A stretch of DNA of 64,000 bases from Anseranas semipalmata. Taxonomy: Eukaryota; Chordata; Aves; Anseriformes; Anseranatidae. The notes beneath the pieces are model-generated. The model did not search any database. It was given only the letters and a program-made list of their open reading frames with translations, and was not told the DNA's origin. Below, piece after piece: positions 51,536-64,000 of this stretch. A program made the translations under genes and the position numbers. The stretch lies in contig VXAA01006450.1 in the NCBI GenBank assembly GCA_013399115.1, forward strand, positions 150,335 to 214,334, read 5' to 3'. Each line of letters starts with the position of its first letter. Position 1 is the first letter of the stretch.

Positions 51536-53064
51536 TAACTGCAGTTTAGGGCAGACAGAAACCAAGGAGGAAAACACCCATGCCCAAGAAAGCGTTAATT
51601 CTACTTCAGAGTAACCAAATATTTCTCACACAGAGTGTTAATAAGAAGATGATACTGTCCTAAAGGTACACAGAGCTGTAAGATTTTTGTCACCTGACAC
51701 AGTGCAATCAGGACAGTCATACAAGCATTTCGAAGTACTAGACGTTGGGCTATACTGCACAGCATCCTGCCGATGCAGAGGGGGACACCAGACAAATGCA
51801 GACCCCTGTACTATGAGGACATTGCATTAGTTGGGTCTACCAAAGCAGAACAAATTTTAAACATTTACATTATTTCCTTTGGGGAAACATTCAGCCAAAG
51901 CTGAAAACATCGGCGCACTGCCAGGACAGAGTATGGAAACAAACTCTTACTTAGTTACTGGCCTCAGCCCTGCAAAGCCCCCGCGATGGCCTGTAGCCTC
52001 ACAGAAGTACGTCCATCTTGTGCGTAAAAAGGCTTAGGCTCCCGGGGGAGCTCAATATTTTGGTATTAGCTTAGGCAAAAGGAGACACCCTCCTGCTCCT
52101 AATCAGTTCCAAAGACCCTTGTGCAAGCAAGAAGGAGGAGCAGCACAGAAACAGCAAAAGTACACCCTAAAAATCTGCTGGCCAAGGACTCAATGGAGTT
52201 GCAAACCAAGGAGGAGTATAGTGCACACAGAGCATCATCTGGTGCTTTCACGGAAAGGAGGTTCCTTACGTTCCTGGAGGGATGAGAACTCCTCCTAGCC
52301 ATTTAGCCTTTAACAGAAATAAGCATTCATTCCTAAACTACATTTGAGTTCACTAGCCCTTTATTACTATACGATATTATCCACAAAAGAGAGATTACTG
52401 TAAGCAGAAGGAAAGGAAAAGCACATAGGCAGCTGGGAGACCAGGCTCAGAGAGTGCTTTGTCTCTGCAGGACTGAAGAGCTGGGAGCTCTAATGATCAC
52501 CTGCCACTCTGCATATGTGTTTGAAAGATCCACTTTGCTCTGTACTGTTCCCAGCTCATGTAAAAGGGTTGTAAGAGCCTTTTTGGATAGGGAATCTATT
52601 GCTTCTTAGGCAAAGTTCTGCATCCTGAACAATTACAGTGCTGCTGAAATGCCAGTATCAAATATAAAATAACCTGATACGTCATGAGGATAAATCAGAA
52701 ATTGGGAAGGAGAAATGCAAAGAGTGTGCAGAACCCCACCAAGACAGAGCCTGGATTAGACTGGATGGAAAGGTTTCTGCAAAAGCAAAGGAAGAGCTGA
52801 ATGCCAATACTCTCAGACTGAGCTAAGGAAAAGACTCCTTAGCAGCTACAAAATATGAGAGAGCGTCCAGAGGACTACACCACTTTTTTTAAGCAACAAA
52901 AGGGCTGAAATGGCTTCTCCTACTCTACCACGTAGAATAACATGATTAACACTGTTATTGTCATGTGTGATGCTAAAGCACATCCATGAAAATGAAGCTA
53001 GCAGGAAAAAGGATACTTGTATTGGCTTTAAAACGCCCATCTCCAGAACCCCAAAGCGACATAC

Positions 53065-53218
53065 CTTTCCATAACAGCCAGGCACTCCTTTCTCCATGTG
53101 AACCGACTGCCTCGCCGTAGTCTGAAGGTCCCAGAGGTAGCTGTGACTGGGGGAGGCGTCTGTCTCCATTCTGGCTCTTCTATTGGGATAGGAGCGGGTC
53201 TCATGCTTAACGTAGCCC
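53065..53218 (-). CDS. HMBOX1: HMBOX1 exon: linker and start of homeodomain
   Basis: 154 nt encoding (G)ATLSMRPAPIPIEEPEWRQT, the proline/threonine-rich linker PPPVTATSGTF, the basic RLRRGSRF, and the start of homeodomain helix 1, TWRKECLAVME(S). It begins in phase 1 (acceptor ATTCTTAG then GGGCTACG) and ends in phase 2 (GAA AG, donor GTATGT). The basic stretch before helix 1 is the homeodomain N-terminal arm, which contacts the DNA minor groove. Confidence 0.97.
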
Positions 53219-56200
53219 CTAAGAATAATAAATACTGCGTTTCCTAGTGGACTAAAAATCATGCCCATTTTCTCACTCCTGCTCATGAAAAAAAGACAAG
53301 ACAGATGATGAAACCATTCAAACTAAAAATGTAAAGCATCATCAAACAAAGACACCTTAAAGACACGCAAAGCCAGCTCGAGTTCCCATCCCCAACCTCC
53401 AAGCCAGAGAGGTTATCAGGTGACCAAGGAAATCTAAGGGAGACATAACTGAGCTTGTCGTCTTTGCTGACAGCCACTTTGGAAATGCTGTCCTGTCTTC
53501 AACAAGAGGAAAAGTGTCATAAAGAAGGAGTGAGCTATGCCCCGGCTGTGATTCATTCAGGCTGTGCTTTTTTTGGCCACAAAATGGGAAATAGCAGGTT
53601 TCTATTTAATGGTACAGAAGTCTCAGGAAGCAAAGGGTAAATTTATACCAAAGGTATTTCAACGTATCCAAAGAGCTGAGTAAATACTTAAAATAGCTCC
53701 ACCGATAGAAGCATGCTCCGTGACCTGTGCAAATAAGGGCTCCTGAGTGCCAGGCTGCCCGAAAAAGTCACTGAAAGCAGATTAACATCACACCTTTCCT
53801 CTTCTGTCCCCCTTCTATGGATATATTTCTCCTTTCAAACAGCCTGAACTGGAAAGCATCAAGCGAGAGACAGGACGTGACAGTGCCTTCAGGAAAGGCT
53901 GTTTAAAACTTACCCCTGATTCCTTCCACAACAGGCTCTCGGTTAATAAAACAAGATAGGTCAAGACACACTGGGAGACCAATCTTTCGTATATGCCTTG
54001 GTGAGGATGGGAACCTGGTACAGGACATTCATACGTGAAACGGGGTATGTCCTGAAGGACTTGTGCTCAGTGACTACCCCCGGAGGGAAGAAGTAGGTGC
54101 TCTTGTATGCAAAAGTAATTTTTAAAAAGTGATATGAACAGCTAAATCATCACCTATAACCAGTAAGCATCCTGAGCACAACTGGAATTCATGCGTTGAA
54201 GCAGCCTGGGTAGATAGTTTTTCCAAGAGAAGCAGGCAGCCCTTCCTGAACACAGGAAGAATACAGTTCTGGGCACATGTAAAAGCAGGGCTGAGACAGG
54301 AATGCCCCCTGGGACCACTGATTTGCTCAGAATGGTTAGGATTTAATCACAAAAACATACTGTGTTAGTAAAACAACACAGCTCATTTAATTTATAGCAG
54401 AGTAAAAGGGGTTAAGGGAACTTAGAGCTTATCCAATAAACAAATTCCTACAGTTAAAAAGCAAGGAATTAGCTATTTACGCATTTGGCTGTGTTCCTTA
54501 CCAGAAATGCACAATGAATATTTTCCCTACTGCCAGGGGCTTGCATCTGTGTTAGGCAGCAGAGTCCAGAAACACTTAAAAACCTTCCCCAGGAGAAGTC
54601 TGTAGAAAGTGAATCCCACAACCTCTGCCTTGCGCTCATGGACAGTGACTCTTACTAATTCCCAGCTACACAGCCCTCACAGATTTGTTTCATTGACACA
54701 TTAAATATTTCCTATATTGCCAATTTACTGGGAGGCCGTTTCAAGGGAAGTTCCTTATCTATTCTTTCTAGTATTTGCCCGGTTTGGAGATCTGGGTCAG
54801 GATCTGGTTGCTGGGCTTTAAGTACACATCCAAAATTAAAAAATAAGTATTATTTATTTATTTAAAAGAGTCTGGGAGAACGGGAAAAGGAATTGGCTTT
54901 CCCTGCACTGTCTTAGCAACATACTGTCCCCACCTAAGGATTTTATTTTCATGCTCTCAGGAAAAAGGGAGAATATGGAAATACTAGTGATGCCTAGCAT
55001 AAAGATAAGAGATACAGAGTAATTACATTAAATGTCTGAGATTTTGCAGACAAAGGTTGAAAAAACATCTGCATTTAAAGTGTAAATTTACTCCTGCAGC
55101 TATTGTTCACTTACTGAACATTTTTTATTTTTTTTTGCTTTAGTAGCCTTCCTAGATCAATTTACCTATTTCTTTTTTCTGTGGGATAACATCAACATCA
55201 GCAGCAGATAAGTATGCTGAGAATTACAAGTACACACCACTGTTTTTGCACACACCAAGACAGAAGCAGCTGAATGCAAAGAGGCACAAGATGTGCTTGG
55301 ATCTGCGAGTGGTGAAAGTGGTGGACATACACACTGCTGCCACATTTGCTAAGGCAGCTCTGGAGTTTTTCTTCATTTCCCTCAAATAAGTGAGCACTTG
55401 GGGCTCCCATTTACTCTGCTGTTCCAAAGCTTCATTGCAGTCTTCTCTCCACCCAGCTTCACTTCTTTACAACTTAATAAGTTACATCCTAGCTGCCAGT
55501 TCAGATTCTCTTTTTACAACCCCCTCAAACAGCTTTTAAGAAGTGAAACTTCTCTCTTCTGCAGAACAAGCAGAGCAAATGCAGTATGAAATTTCTGTCT
55601 GAGTATATGCATCAAAAAGCAAGAATCTGTAAGGGGTGTAGAGGTGAACCATCTGGGAAGAACACCTTTCACAGAGAAAAAGGAAAAGTGCCATCTCTTG
55701 CTACCTGCCAACGATGAGTACTTTTTGCGACAATACTGTGCTAGCTCTGTAATGAAAATTCCTCGTGGCAAAGGCCTTCCTTCTCTCGGCGCGTCCCAGA
55801 CACTATCCTGCAGAAAGCGTTGCTCTCAAAAGCATCACATGCAATTGCTGATGCACGTCACATGTCCCACAGAGGCCCTGCAATACCGGGGTGATGCACA
55901 GAATGGCTGGAGCCAGCCTCAGGCCATCTCCCAGCTCCAAGAAAGCATTTAGTAGCAGGTCTTTGCAGCAAGTACCTACCATATATTACACTGATAAGAA
56001 CAGATGTCACACTTTATTTTTAGCCAGGCTGACCTGAGATCGCATGATAAACACCTTCCAGTTACTACTGAACCAGGCTAGATGTGGATCAGCAGCCTGC
56101 ACAGCAAACCGTTCCCTACACAGCTCATTGCTTGGATGGAAAGGATCACAGCAGGGACTATTTTCTGTGAAGCTCTGTAAAATAGTAAATCACCAACGAT

Positions 56201-57464
56201 ACGTTTCCAGTGCAAATCTCATGGGATATCCAGCCCTGTGGTTTTTTTGTTTGTTTTTTTTTGTACGCTTGTCTTTTATAGCTAAACAAGAGCTGCTATG
56301 GGAATAACACAAGAGATGCTACATCTTGATAATAATTACCTTTCTTTTTCCCTTTTGCTCAAGGAGAAAAAGCGCATGGTTTTCCTCCAAGGTGACCACA
56401 GCTGCCTTCCTATTACAGAGGACTGGCAGAAATACAACATCCAGCCTAACTGGAAGCAGTCCGCATCCATCTGCAACTCCAACACAGCATTTCTAGGTGC
56501 CAGCTTCAGTTTGCAGTGCACAGAGGCTAAAGAAATGCTAAAGTTACTCCGCAACAAACTTTCCACGTTGCCCAAGATCCAGCACCAGCCAAACTAATCC
56601 GGATAACTACCAGTGTAAAAACAAATATCTATTTAAAAGCCAGGGGCTCTGAAAAAAATAATTGGAACATTATAGCACTCTATGCAGTCATACACTGGCT
56701 TCTGAAATATATACTATTTACCTACTGCCAAAATGCTCCCAGTCCTCTACAAAAAAAGAGATGTGGTGCCTGTCCAGAAAATGCCCAATCTAAATGAAAA
56801 GTATCCCTATTAATTGGATTAAAGACCTTCCAAACACTAGTATTTAGCATTGACTTCTTCCCCTTAAGAAAAAACTGCCTTTCACCCTAACTGGCAACTC
56901 TTTCCAGAAAAAATTACAGTCACTGGGACATTGGAATTTGCAGCATTGCTATTAACTTTGACATTACGCCCACCAGGAAAACATTGATCAAGAAATTTTT
57001 TGAGCAAGATTATTGCATACAGCAGAAAGATTTTTTTTTCCCTGATCCATGAGACTTTGTCTCTTTTGCAATGTTCTGATCTGCTGTTGTCTGAACAACT
57101 GCCACCAAAGATACAAGAGATATAGAAACTATCCATGCAAACAAGCAATCAAAAGCAAGAAAACAACTAACAGCATATTGTAGAGATCAAAGCTAGCTGG
57201 CAAATAATGGAATTGATGGAATTGCTGAGTCCTTTCTGCATAGGAGCAACATCTAGCAATGTCTCAATAGCAGTGGTGTCTCAAAACCACCCTGAAGCTC
57301 CACAATACGAAGTGCTTCAGTTAGCAGATGCAGGACTGCTTGTGAATGATTTAAAGCATTATGTGCCACCGTCATATATTTGAAAAAAGAAAATGAAAAT
57401 CTCTGTTGATGCATTTACAAGTTATTTTTTGTCCCTTGCATTATTAGCGATTCCTGGCTCGGTG

Positions 57465-57560
57465 CAGTATATGAGCATAGTAAAAGACAGTCCCTGCTGT
57501 GAGGACCTTACAGGCAAGTCACACACAAGAAACAGTCTCATCTGCACCTAGTAGATGGGA
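57465..57560 (+). mobile_element. Ancient interspersed repeat fragment
   Basis: agacagtccctgctgtgagg followed by accttacaggcaag resembles a widespread old amniote repeat (acagtccctgc..agagcttaca). Highly diverged; family not assigned. Confidence 0.3.
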
Positions 57561-58418
57561 GAGCGAGGTGCAAATGTGAAATCGTTTGCTAGAAGTTGTA
57601 CAGAAAACTAGCAGAGCCAAGGAAAGACTACAGGTCTGCCAAGTGATCTCCAGTCCTTTCCTCATAAAACTAGTTTTCCTTTGCAGTTCACAAATTGATT
57701 GTATCTGGTGTCCTGGTCCTTCAAAGTTGTTTCAATTGTAAGTGAAAGTTTTCTTTCATTTACTACACAAATGAATCATCAGAAAAATGGACTTGGTCTG
57801 AAGACCTCCAGTGTCTAAAATAAGGATTAAAGAAACAAGAACTGAAAGTTCCGAAAGACCTCACTTTGTCCATTGGTAAGTCAGACACGAATGTGCTCCT
57901 GAGTGATAGATTCAGGTCCTTCTGCGCAAAGGAGGACTGAGATTTTACTCCCAGTAGCTGGAATCAGAAAAGGTGGGATATGAGAATAGAAAACCAAATG
58001 TCACTTCTTAGTAAGTTAGCAAATAGAAAAAACTCGTGCCGCTCATTTAATGACTTAAGTTTTTATCAGAGGAGGGCAGTCTTTTGCAGAGAGTGACTAC
58101 GACTGCAACAACTATTTCACTTCTTTGTGAATATGGCAGGAGACTCCAATGATTTTCTCATTTTCTGATTCTAAAGAAGGTAGCTGAATAGCTAGTCTAG
58201 TCTAAGAATTATAGGATACTCTAAGTACTATCCAAAATTTAGGCTCTAAATTGGTTCTATAACAGTAATTTAAACCCAGGATTCTTTGGACAAGGTTGGT
58301 ATCTTCCATAACACACTGCATACACTTGCACATATGCATGCTAATTGCATGCTCTTGGCTGGCCAGTCTGACCTGCAATATAGCAGATGGCAGTAATTTA
58401 AAGAAGTGGATTAACCTG

Positions 58419-58434
58419 AAATAAATAAATAAAT
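58419..58434. repeat. (AAAT)4 microsatellite
   Basis: Four tandem AAAT-type units in intronic sequence. Confidence 0.85.
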
Positions 58435-60257
58435 ACAATCACATTTTCCTCAACTAGACTTCTCCAACAGCTACAGGAAAACTAAGCCTCCCCAACCTTA
58501 CCTCAGCCTCTAAAAATAAGCCAAACGTTATTTGGTTTGGAAGGGAATTTAAATGCATCAAATAGTCCCTTGGCATAGGCAGAGGAGCCATTCTGCCTTT
58601 TACACTCCTTGAAAATGCTGTCTAATATCTCTTACTTGAAAAAAGGTTAAACTCAAATAACCACTCTTCAAGAAATTTTCCCATGTGTGCATAAAGAAAA
58701 GTGAACAAGACTTCGGCAACACAGTGCATTAGAAAAGTAGAGGTTAATGTCGATTCATATCAATTTAAGCTGTAAACTTCAGTGTTGCTAGCTTTCCTTC
58801 CTCAGACACTTCTCAAGATTGAAAGGACAAACAAGATGTAAGCTTGTGGATAAAGGGACAGAAAGAAGGTTAGGAGGGAGAAACAAAGATTTTAGTGCTA
58901 AGTTTGTGCTAAGGATTCTCTTATCCCAGCACAGAATACTGCTTCCTAAACAGCTCCAATCAATACTGGAAAGAAAAGATGCAAGGCTGTAGAAAAATCC
59001 ATGCAACAGTTTTCACTGCTGGGAGAGGAATTTTATTTTATTTTTCCCCTAAAATACACCTTCCAAAAAAACCTCCAGTTCTATCCACTGTTTTGGAGGT
59101 AATATTTTCCATCAAAGGGAAATGGCTGAGAGTTACTTCACGGGGTATAACACGAGGCTTCCAAAGAAGCTGGTAGTGAAAGGTGGTATCCAGTACCTTT
59201 GCTGATCCTTGGTATCACAATTTCAAACACCGTGAAAATCAAGGCTCCTTAGCGATCCCTGCAGCTTGTCGGCACCTCACAACCCTTGGCACATTCACTC
59301 CTGACAGCAGTTTTCCAGATGCTTAACAGACAGGACAGGCTTGACTCTGGCTTTGAACCCACCCAACTATAAGCCAGAGTGTTCTCAGGCCAATTGACAG
59401 CTGGAGCCTCTTGATTTACAGATTACACAAAAGGCAGAAGTTTTGAGGATCTGTTTTCACTGGAATTCTTCTTAACAGAGTTTGGATATTGAAGCCAAAT
59501 TCATATTAGAGAGGCTAAGTCTTAAGTTCCTTAAAACAATTACACAATTTAATCATGCCATTGTTTAAAAAATTAAATGTAAATATTTTGATCTTTACAA
59601 TAAAACCATTAAAGGGAATAATAAGAACTGTGGTCAAACAAAATCTATGTAGAAAAACAATGCAAGGAAATTAATTCAATTGTGATTTTGAAGATTGTTG
59701 GTTCGTTACAGACAATGAAGAGCTTTATTTCTCATTATATATTTAAGATCTACTTTGAGATTTGGAGGATCAGGTGGGATTTGAGAGAGGCATCTCCAGC
59801 TATCAACATATCCCGTCCATGAGCTTGAGCTACAACCCCAAACCCTCTGAAGTTATCCCAAAGTTCCTCTCAGCTGAAATGTGTATGTTTGCTCTGATTT
59901 TATGTCACATCGCCATTGCTAAGGTTTTCTTTTTGTTCACTCTCAAGAGCCTCGGCATGTATTTCATGTCAGCCAACTACAACTCCACTGACTGCTTCCG
60001 ACTCCCAGAAATAGCTAGTGGTGAGACGACAGGGCACGGAACCACGACGGAGGGGCAGCACAGACAGCTGTGGATGACTCGGTTCTCAGCCAGTTGCTGC
60101 AAGTGAAGCACAGATCTGTTCCTAAGAAGCAAACTGGTCAGAGGGAATACCTCATCAGTAAACCACCAAGTAAGTGATCAGTGATAACCAACATCAGTGA
60201 CAAAAGGCTTTTTTCCATAAATACACAGCAGGAGCTGTTTAGGCTGTATTTCTTTAC

Positions 60258-60368
60258 CAGGATTTGTCTTCTCAAGCTGGTACCATCTGTAAAATGCCCT
60301 TTTCTTTTGTTCACTCAGGTCCGACCCCTGCTGCAACAGCCAATGGGAGATCCGGCTCTGACTGATAC
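60258..60368 (-). CDS. HMBOX1: HMBOX1 exon: second half of the HNF1-like POU-type domain
   Basis: 111 nt encoding (G)ISQSRISHWLLQQGSDLSEQ and then KKRAFYRWYQLEKTNP(G). In HNF1-type POU-specific domains GISQSxxSxxLxxG is the DNA-contacting helix-turn-helix, and the KKRAxYRWY block is the following helix. The exon begins in phase 1 (acceptor CCTACAG then GTATCAG) and ends in phase 1 (CCT G, donor GTAAAG). The first half of this domain must be on the next upstream exon, which is outside the window. Confidence 0.97.
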
Positions 60369-60660
60369 CTGTAGGAAACAAAAAGAGAGAAAGAGGAAGA
60401 GAAAACTTGGTCTTTTTAAAATATTTAAAATGGTTTATATACTGATAAAAGGTGTCGTCTGACAAAGCCTAGAAACTCAGTGCTTCAATCACAGAAAAAG
60501 TAGAGAGTTCAAGCTTCTTCCCCCATCCCTAACTGCTTTAACTTCTCCCCGTTGTTATTTTCAGCCTTACTCAAGATACATCCTGGACTCAGTACAATCA
60601 GTCTAGAAGCAAGCAAACTGGGAAGCCAAATCTGCTGATGACTGAATTGTCCAATTCTGA

Positions 60661-60775
60661 ACCACAGCTTCCCTGGTTCTTAAATTTCTTCATCTGTGAA
60701 ATGGGAACAAGTCCCTTACCTGCTATTATATATAGGGAATGATACTTCGAAGATTTTTATCGCTCAATGCTTGAA
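60661..60775 (+). mobile_element. MIR-like SINE fragment
   Basis: taaatttcttcatctgtgaa followed by atgggaacaagtccctt resembles the MIR core. Moderately diverged. Confidence 0.5.
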
Positions 60776-63004
60776 TAAGAAGCAAGATAAACACAGAAAC
60801 AGTTTATGTGATATAGATCAAATCACCCCAGAAATGCAGCAAGCCAGCTATCAGCTGCTATAACAACGGCCAGGAAACAAAACAGAAAGGGCGGCTGCCT
60901 GTCAGCAAAGCAAAGCAGGATTCAAGCCCTGTGTACCCAGGCAGGATTAGGGACAAAAAGTTCCAGAATTTTTAAAATAAGACTTCTAGGAAAACAGTAA
61001 AAGGGGGAAGAAACCTAGAAGTTAATACCATTGTTTCCAAAGCATGACACCAAACGAAAGATCAATGCAGAAAGGGAAATGTAGTGATTAGAAGAAGAGG
61101 AACCAAATAAAACAAGAGGGTTAAAGGTGCACTAGCAGGGGAACTGTATGCTCATTTGAAACTATCAAAACCAGCTTGCTGAATAACTGAAGCAATATCT
61201 CAGGCAACAGGACTCCCTGTGCTCTCCACAAGGCTCTTCAGCTATCAGGAAGGGTTAACAACATATAAACCCTCCTGAGAATTAAACTTTTAGGAGGTGC
61301 TCCAAGTAACAATATACTGCTGAACACCACCTGTGCCAACACCTGCTTGGTGATAACGCTAAGGCAGGTAGGAGGCTGGTTTTCATGCAGAAATCAAACT
61401 ACCTCTTCCCTCTTGAGATGCGTCAAGGTTTTATAAGATCTCATAATCATATTTAACTCATGAAAAACAACCCCCTGTAGTTTTACCACTTCTAATAAAG
61501 GGGTTTTACTATGCTTTCTTTGCACAGAACATAGAATTTAGTTAACTTTAGAATGATTTAACTCAAATCTCAGGTGTCACATTCATGTGGGTTTACTCCA
61601 ATCAGATTTCCAAAATCACAGGGCTTATACTCTTAACTGTTCTTTGTTACACAGAATCCCAGAGCCTAAGAAGTTTTAATTGCCCCGTGGAAAAGAGATA
61701 GGTGTGTATTGAGTACAGAAGCTTACTGCTATTCAACAGAATTCTGCCCACAAACATATCCTGGTTTAGTTTTGTTTCCTGTACATCTGGTGACGATGTT
61801 AACGCCTGTTCCCAGAGACAGCCTTTGCCTGATGTATGAAAGAGTTCAGAAACAACAGGGGCAGTCAAGAGCTGATTATCCCCTGGGCCCATACCAGGAT
61901 ACATAATTGGGTTTATACTACTAGGGAAGTGGAATTACTCAACCAAACACAAACTTCAGATTCTGCCAATTTAAATCATGTAACTATGGAAGCACACAAG
62001 CTAATACCAAACGTAAGTCAATATCGGTTGATAAAACTCTCTGGCCCAAAATGAGGTGCCAGTCTGGTTGAAATCACGCAATCCAGATGCCTGATTGCCA
62101 GTGAAAGGACCAAGTTTTGAAAATTTGCATCTTCCCATCTACTGTTATGATTTATAAAAGCCATTTCTTTAATACAGTGCTATGGGACACAAATAGTTGT
62201 GTCTCACTGCTTGCAGATGCGTGGCTCCTATTAATCAATGGGTTACAGCATCGCTAATTTACTTGTTTACTACAGTCCACTTAGACTTACTGCAGTGAAT
62301 TAGTGTTTGTTGAGTGTTTGGGTAACAACATGAGATATAAATGTGAAGTATTGTTAGATAAAAATTATAAATAGAGATTAAGTATCTTCAACTAGAGTGG
62401 TATAGTGAAAAATCCAAACTCTGCCCAGGAAGCTGCTTGATACTGTCATGAAGTGGTACAGGCGTTAGCCACCTCAGACAACGTGCTGGAGACGAAGTAA
62501 AGGAGCAGGAGCCAAAAGATTCAAGCTGTGTACTGCCACGTCCACGTTTGACTCATTGAGAGTCCTCTCAGTTTCTAAAGTCACTTCTGCAACACGGAGC
62601 GCTGTACAGGACATTGAGATTGAGATGTACCGATGCAAAGACTGCACTATAAATTCTCAGTCCGTTATTACTTTATTACAGTATCTCCCAAACAGCACTG
62701 CAGTCCATAGCACTTTTTGCATTAGTAGAAAACCCATAGCGAATTTTGCTCTTTGGTTAGCAGGCTTCTGTAGCAATGCCGCAAACCCAGGTAACGTTGT
62801 GTGAGGTATGGCTTAGGCAGCTGATCTTACTCTTATTCATAGGAATGCAGAGCTCTAAAAGACCCTTCATATCTCATTTTCTATCACTCTTTTCTTGTTT
62901 TTATTATTCTCTTTCCATCTTTCAGAGGCAGAGTGAGAGCTGAGCTTCTTAAAGTGCCCTCTACCTATACCACTCCTCTTTTTAAGACAAAATATTTTTC
63001 ATTT

Positions 63005-63115
63005 GCTCATCGGCTCAGTTTAGAGGCTCCAGAACCATACAATCCAAGGGTGACTGATTCAAGGTCACGTGCAAAGTCAGTAGCAGAAGAACTGATCCAG
63101 AGTGTCCTAGATCCC
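63005..63115 (-). mobile_element. Old SINE-like fragment
   Basis: gattcaaggtcacgtgcaaa followed by gtcagtagcagaag resembles the reverse complement of part of a MIR-type element (aaggtcacacagctagtaag). Tentative. Confidence 0.35.
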
Positions 63116-63589
63116 AGCACAGTGGCTTAATCACAAACCCATCCTTCACCCCTTTCAATTAAAAAAACCCAAATTGTCATGTTAGAGTTTCTTGCATCTC
63201 AAATGGATTTTGTACAGTTGACTCATAGGGACAATGACTAGTACTACCACCAGTGCCATCCTGTCACATAGTCTGTAATCATGCTACTTTAGGAAATTGC
63301 ACTGGCAGGAAAAAAGAAATCATCCTGCTGCCAGAAGCAGATTAATGAAAGAAGATCTCTGGAGTACTGAAAATGCAGCTGTCTGTAGGAAATTCACTCT
63401 CAAACTGAGCCACGGACCTCAAGGAAGACTGACATCCTCTGGGCGCAGGATCAGCAGGAACACATTGTAATGAGCACAACTAGCTCACTCACCAAAAACA
63501 CTGAAGAAAGAAGTGGTAGTCACAAAAGGATTATATTAAATCAAAATGCTGACTTCTTGTGTCGCACGTCACTCTTTTCCATAGCAGGT

Positions 63590-63624
63590 TACAATTTGTA
63601 ATTGTACAATTACAATTTGTAATT
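63590..63624. repeat. Short duplicated near-palindrome
   Basis: The 14-mer tacaatttgtaatt occurs at 63590-63603 and again at 63611-63624. The perfect palindrome aattgtacaatt lies between and overlaps the first copy. Could form a cruciform or hairpin; no known family. Confidence 0.8.
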
Positions 63625-64000
63625 ATAAACAAAATGGAGATGACAGTATAAGCATGCTCCTCTAGCCAGCCCCACTCTCTCCTAAATAAATTATATGGGG
63701 AAGAATTTTCCCTTCCATATACATAAATGGCAAAATGCATCATCAAGAGCAGGCAACTGGTATCCACAGTACAAATCTGCTCATACAAACCTGCCATTCA
63801 TCAAGTCTCTGGTAACTGGTTTTCACCTTCACCTACAGATTTGTTCAGTGACTCTACTTTGCATTTCTTTAATGTTTCTTTCAGGAGAGACTTTTAGAAG
63901 CACCTGGAATGCATCAGATTTGGAGAAGAAATAACTGACAGTGTCTTAATTCTTCAGTTTGTAAGCAAAGTCCTAGATTCATATAATACGTGCTTGCAAA

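Larger units (their letters stand above)
33300..53064 (-). other. HMBOX1: Long HMBOX1 intron
   Basis: About 19.8 kb, donor GTATGT at 53059-53064. No exon or independent gene recognised. It carries CR1 copies at 34263-34370, 42505-43550 and 47010-47135, and old SINE-like fragments (35365-35420, 42215-42310, 48560-48640, 51455-51535). It also holds A-rich tracts (37321-37349, 49040-49056) and a GCTT/CTTTCT tract at 51426-51462. Stretches not listed show only AT-rich unique-looking sequence. Confidence 0.8.
53219..60257 (-). other. HMBOX1: HMBOX1 intron
   Basis: About 7.0 kb, donor GTAAAG at 60252-60257. It contains an old repeat-like fragment near 57465-57560 and an AAAT tract at 58419-58434, but no other exon. 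A plus-strand open frame of 114 codons at 59762-60106 matches nothing I recognise. Confidence 0.85.
25295..60368 (-). other. HMBOX1: HMBOX1 gene, 3' half (six coding exons and five introns)
   Basis: HMBOX1 (HOT1) is a nuclear homeodomain protein that binds double-stranded telomeric TTAGGG repeats and helps telomerase association; it has also been described as a transcriptional repressor. The six exons total 677 nt and join in frame through five GT-AG introns, giving residues matching the C-terminal 224 of the roughly 420-residue family protein. Introns run from about 1.7 kb to 19.8 kb. The homeodomain is divided over exons 53065-53218, 33217-33299 and 30975-31070. The N-terminal half (start codon, first part of the HNF1-like domain) is not in this window and must lie beyond 64000. 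No frameshift or premature stop is present, so the gene appears functional. Confidence 0.95.
60369..64000 (-). other. HMBOX1: HMBOX1 intron, incomplete
   Basis: The sequence upstream of exon 60258-60368 to the window end has no recognisable HMBOX1 exon. It holds MIR-like fragments (60661-60775 and 63005-63115) and a short palindromic repeat (63590-63624). The preceding HMBOX1 exons must lie beyond 64000. Confidence 0.8.

Noticed and set aside
59762..60106. 114-codon plus-strand open frame in an HMBOX1 intron
   Set aside because: Antisense to the gene, no domain recognised, no promoter or polyadenylation context; length compatible with chance.
1..64000. CRISPR arrays, bacterial operons, LTR retroviruses or rRNA
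   Set aside because: No regularly spaced direct repeats, paired LTRs, gag/pol/env-like frames or rRNA segments were seen on either strand.

Overview
The window looks like a piece of a bird chromosome. It contains long introns, exons with canonical splice sites, several CR1 LINE copies in different states of decay (one with the typical avian CR1 3' end), and scattered old MIR/CORE-SINE-like fragments. I see no bacterial genes, LTR retrovirus, rRNA or CRISPR array. One 271-base run of N (5579-5849) lies inside a CR1 copy.

The one gene I recognise firmly is HMBOX1 (homeobox-containing 1, also called HOT1), on the minus strand. Six coding exons are visible at 60258-60368, 53065-53218, 33217-33299, 30975-31070, 29181-29275 and 25295-25432. 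They join in frame with GT-AG splice sites to give the last 224 residues. These cover the second half of the HNF1-like POU-type domain, the linker, the whole homeodomain ending in WFANRRKEIKRR, and the acidic C-terminus ending ALDDD and a TGA stop. The 5' half of the gene, including the start codon, lies beyond 64000.

The left end, about 1-4960, reads as the tail and long 3' UTR of a plus-strand gene ending at an AATAAA at 4939-4944. In human 8p21.1 the gene convergent with HMBOX1 is KIF13B, so by synteny this is probably KIF13B. The coding remnant (1-60) is too short to prove it. Between the two genes lies a 5'-truncated CR1 LINE (about 5125-6110) followed by GC-rich and homopolymer-rich intergenic DNA.

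From about 8650 to 13562 there appears to be a minus-strand terminal exon. A very strong splice acceptor sits at its upstream edge (13562), and AATAAA signals sit at its downstream edge (8672-8677 and 8723-8728). In phase with the HMBOX1 donor at 29181 it would encode an alternative 57-residue tail, followed by about 4.7 kb of 3' UTR. This is the most interesting unproven item.

The rest (13.6-25 kb and the HMBOX1 introns) is AT-rich noncoding DNA with old repeats, homopolymers and a few small local duplications. I found no convincing previously undescribed system.
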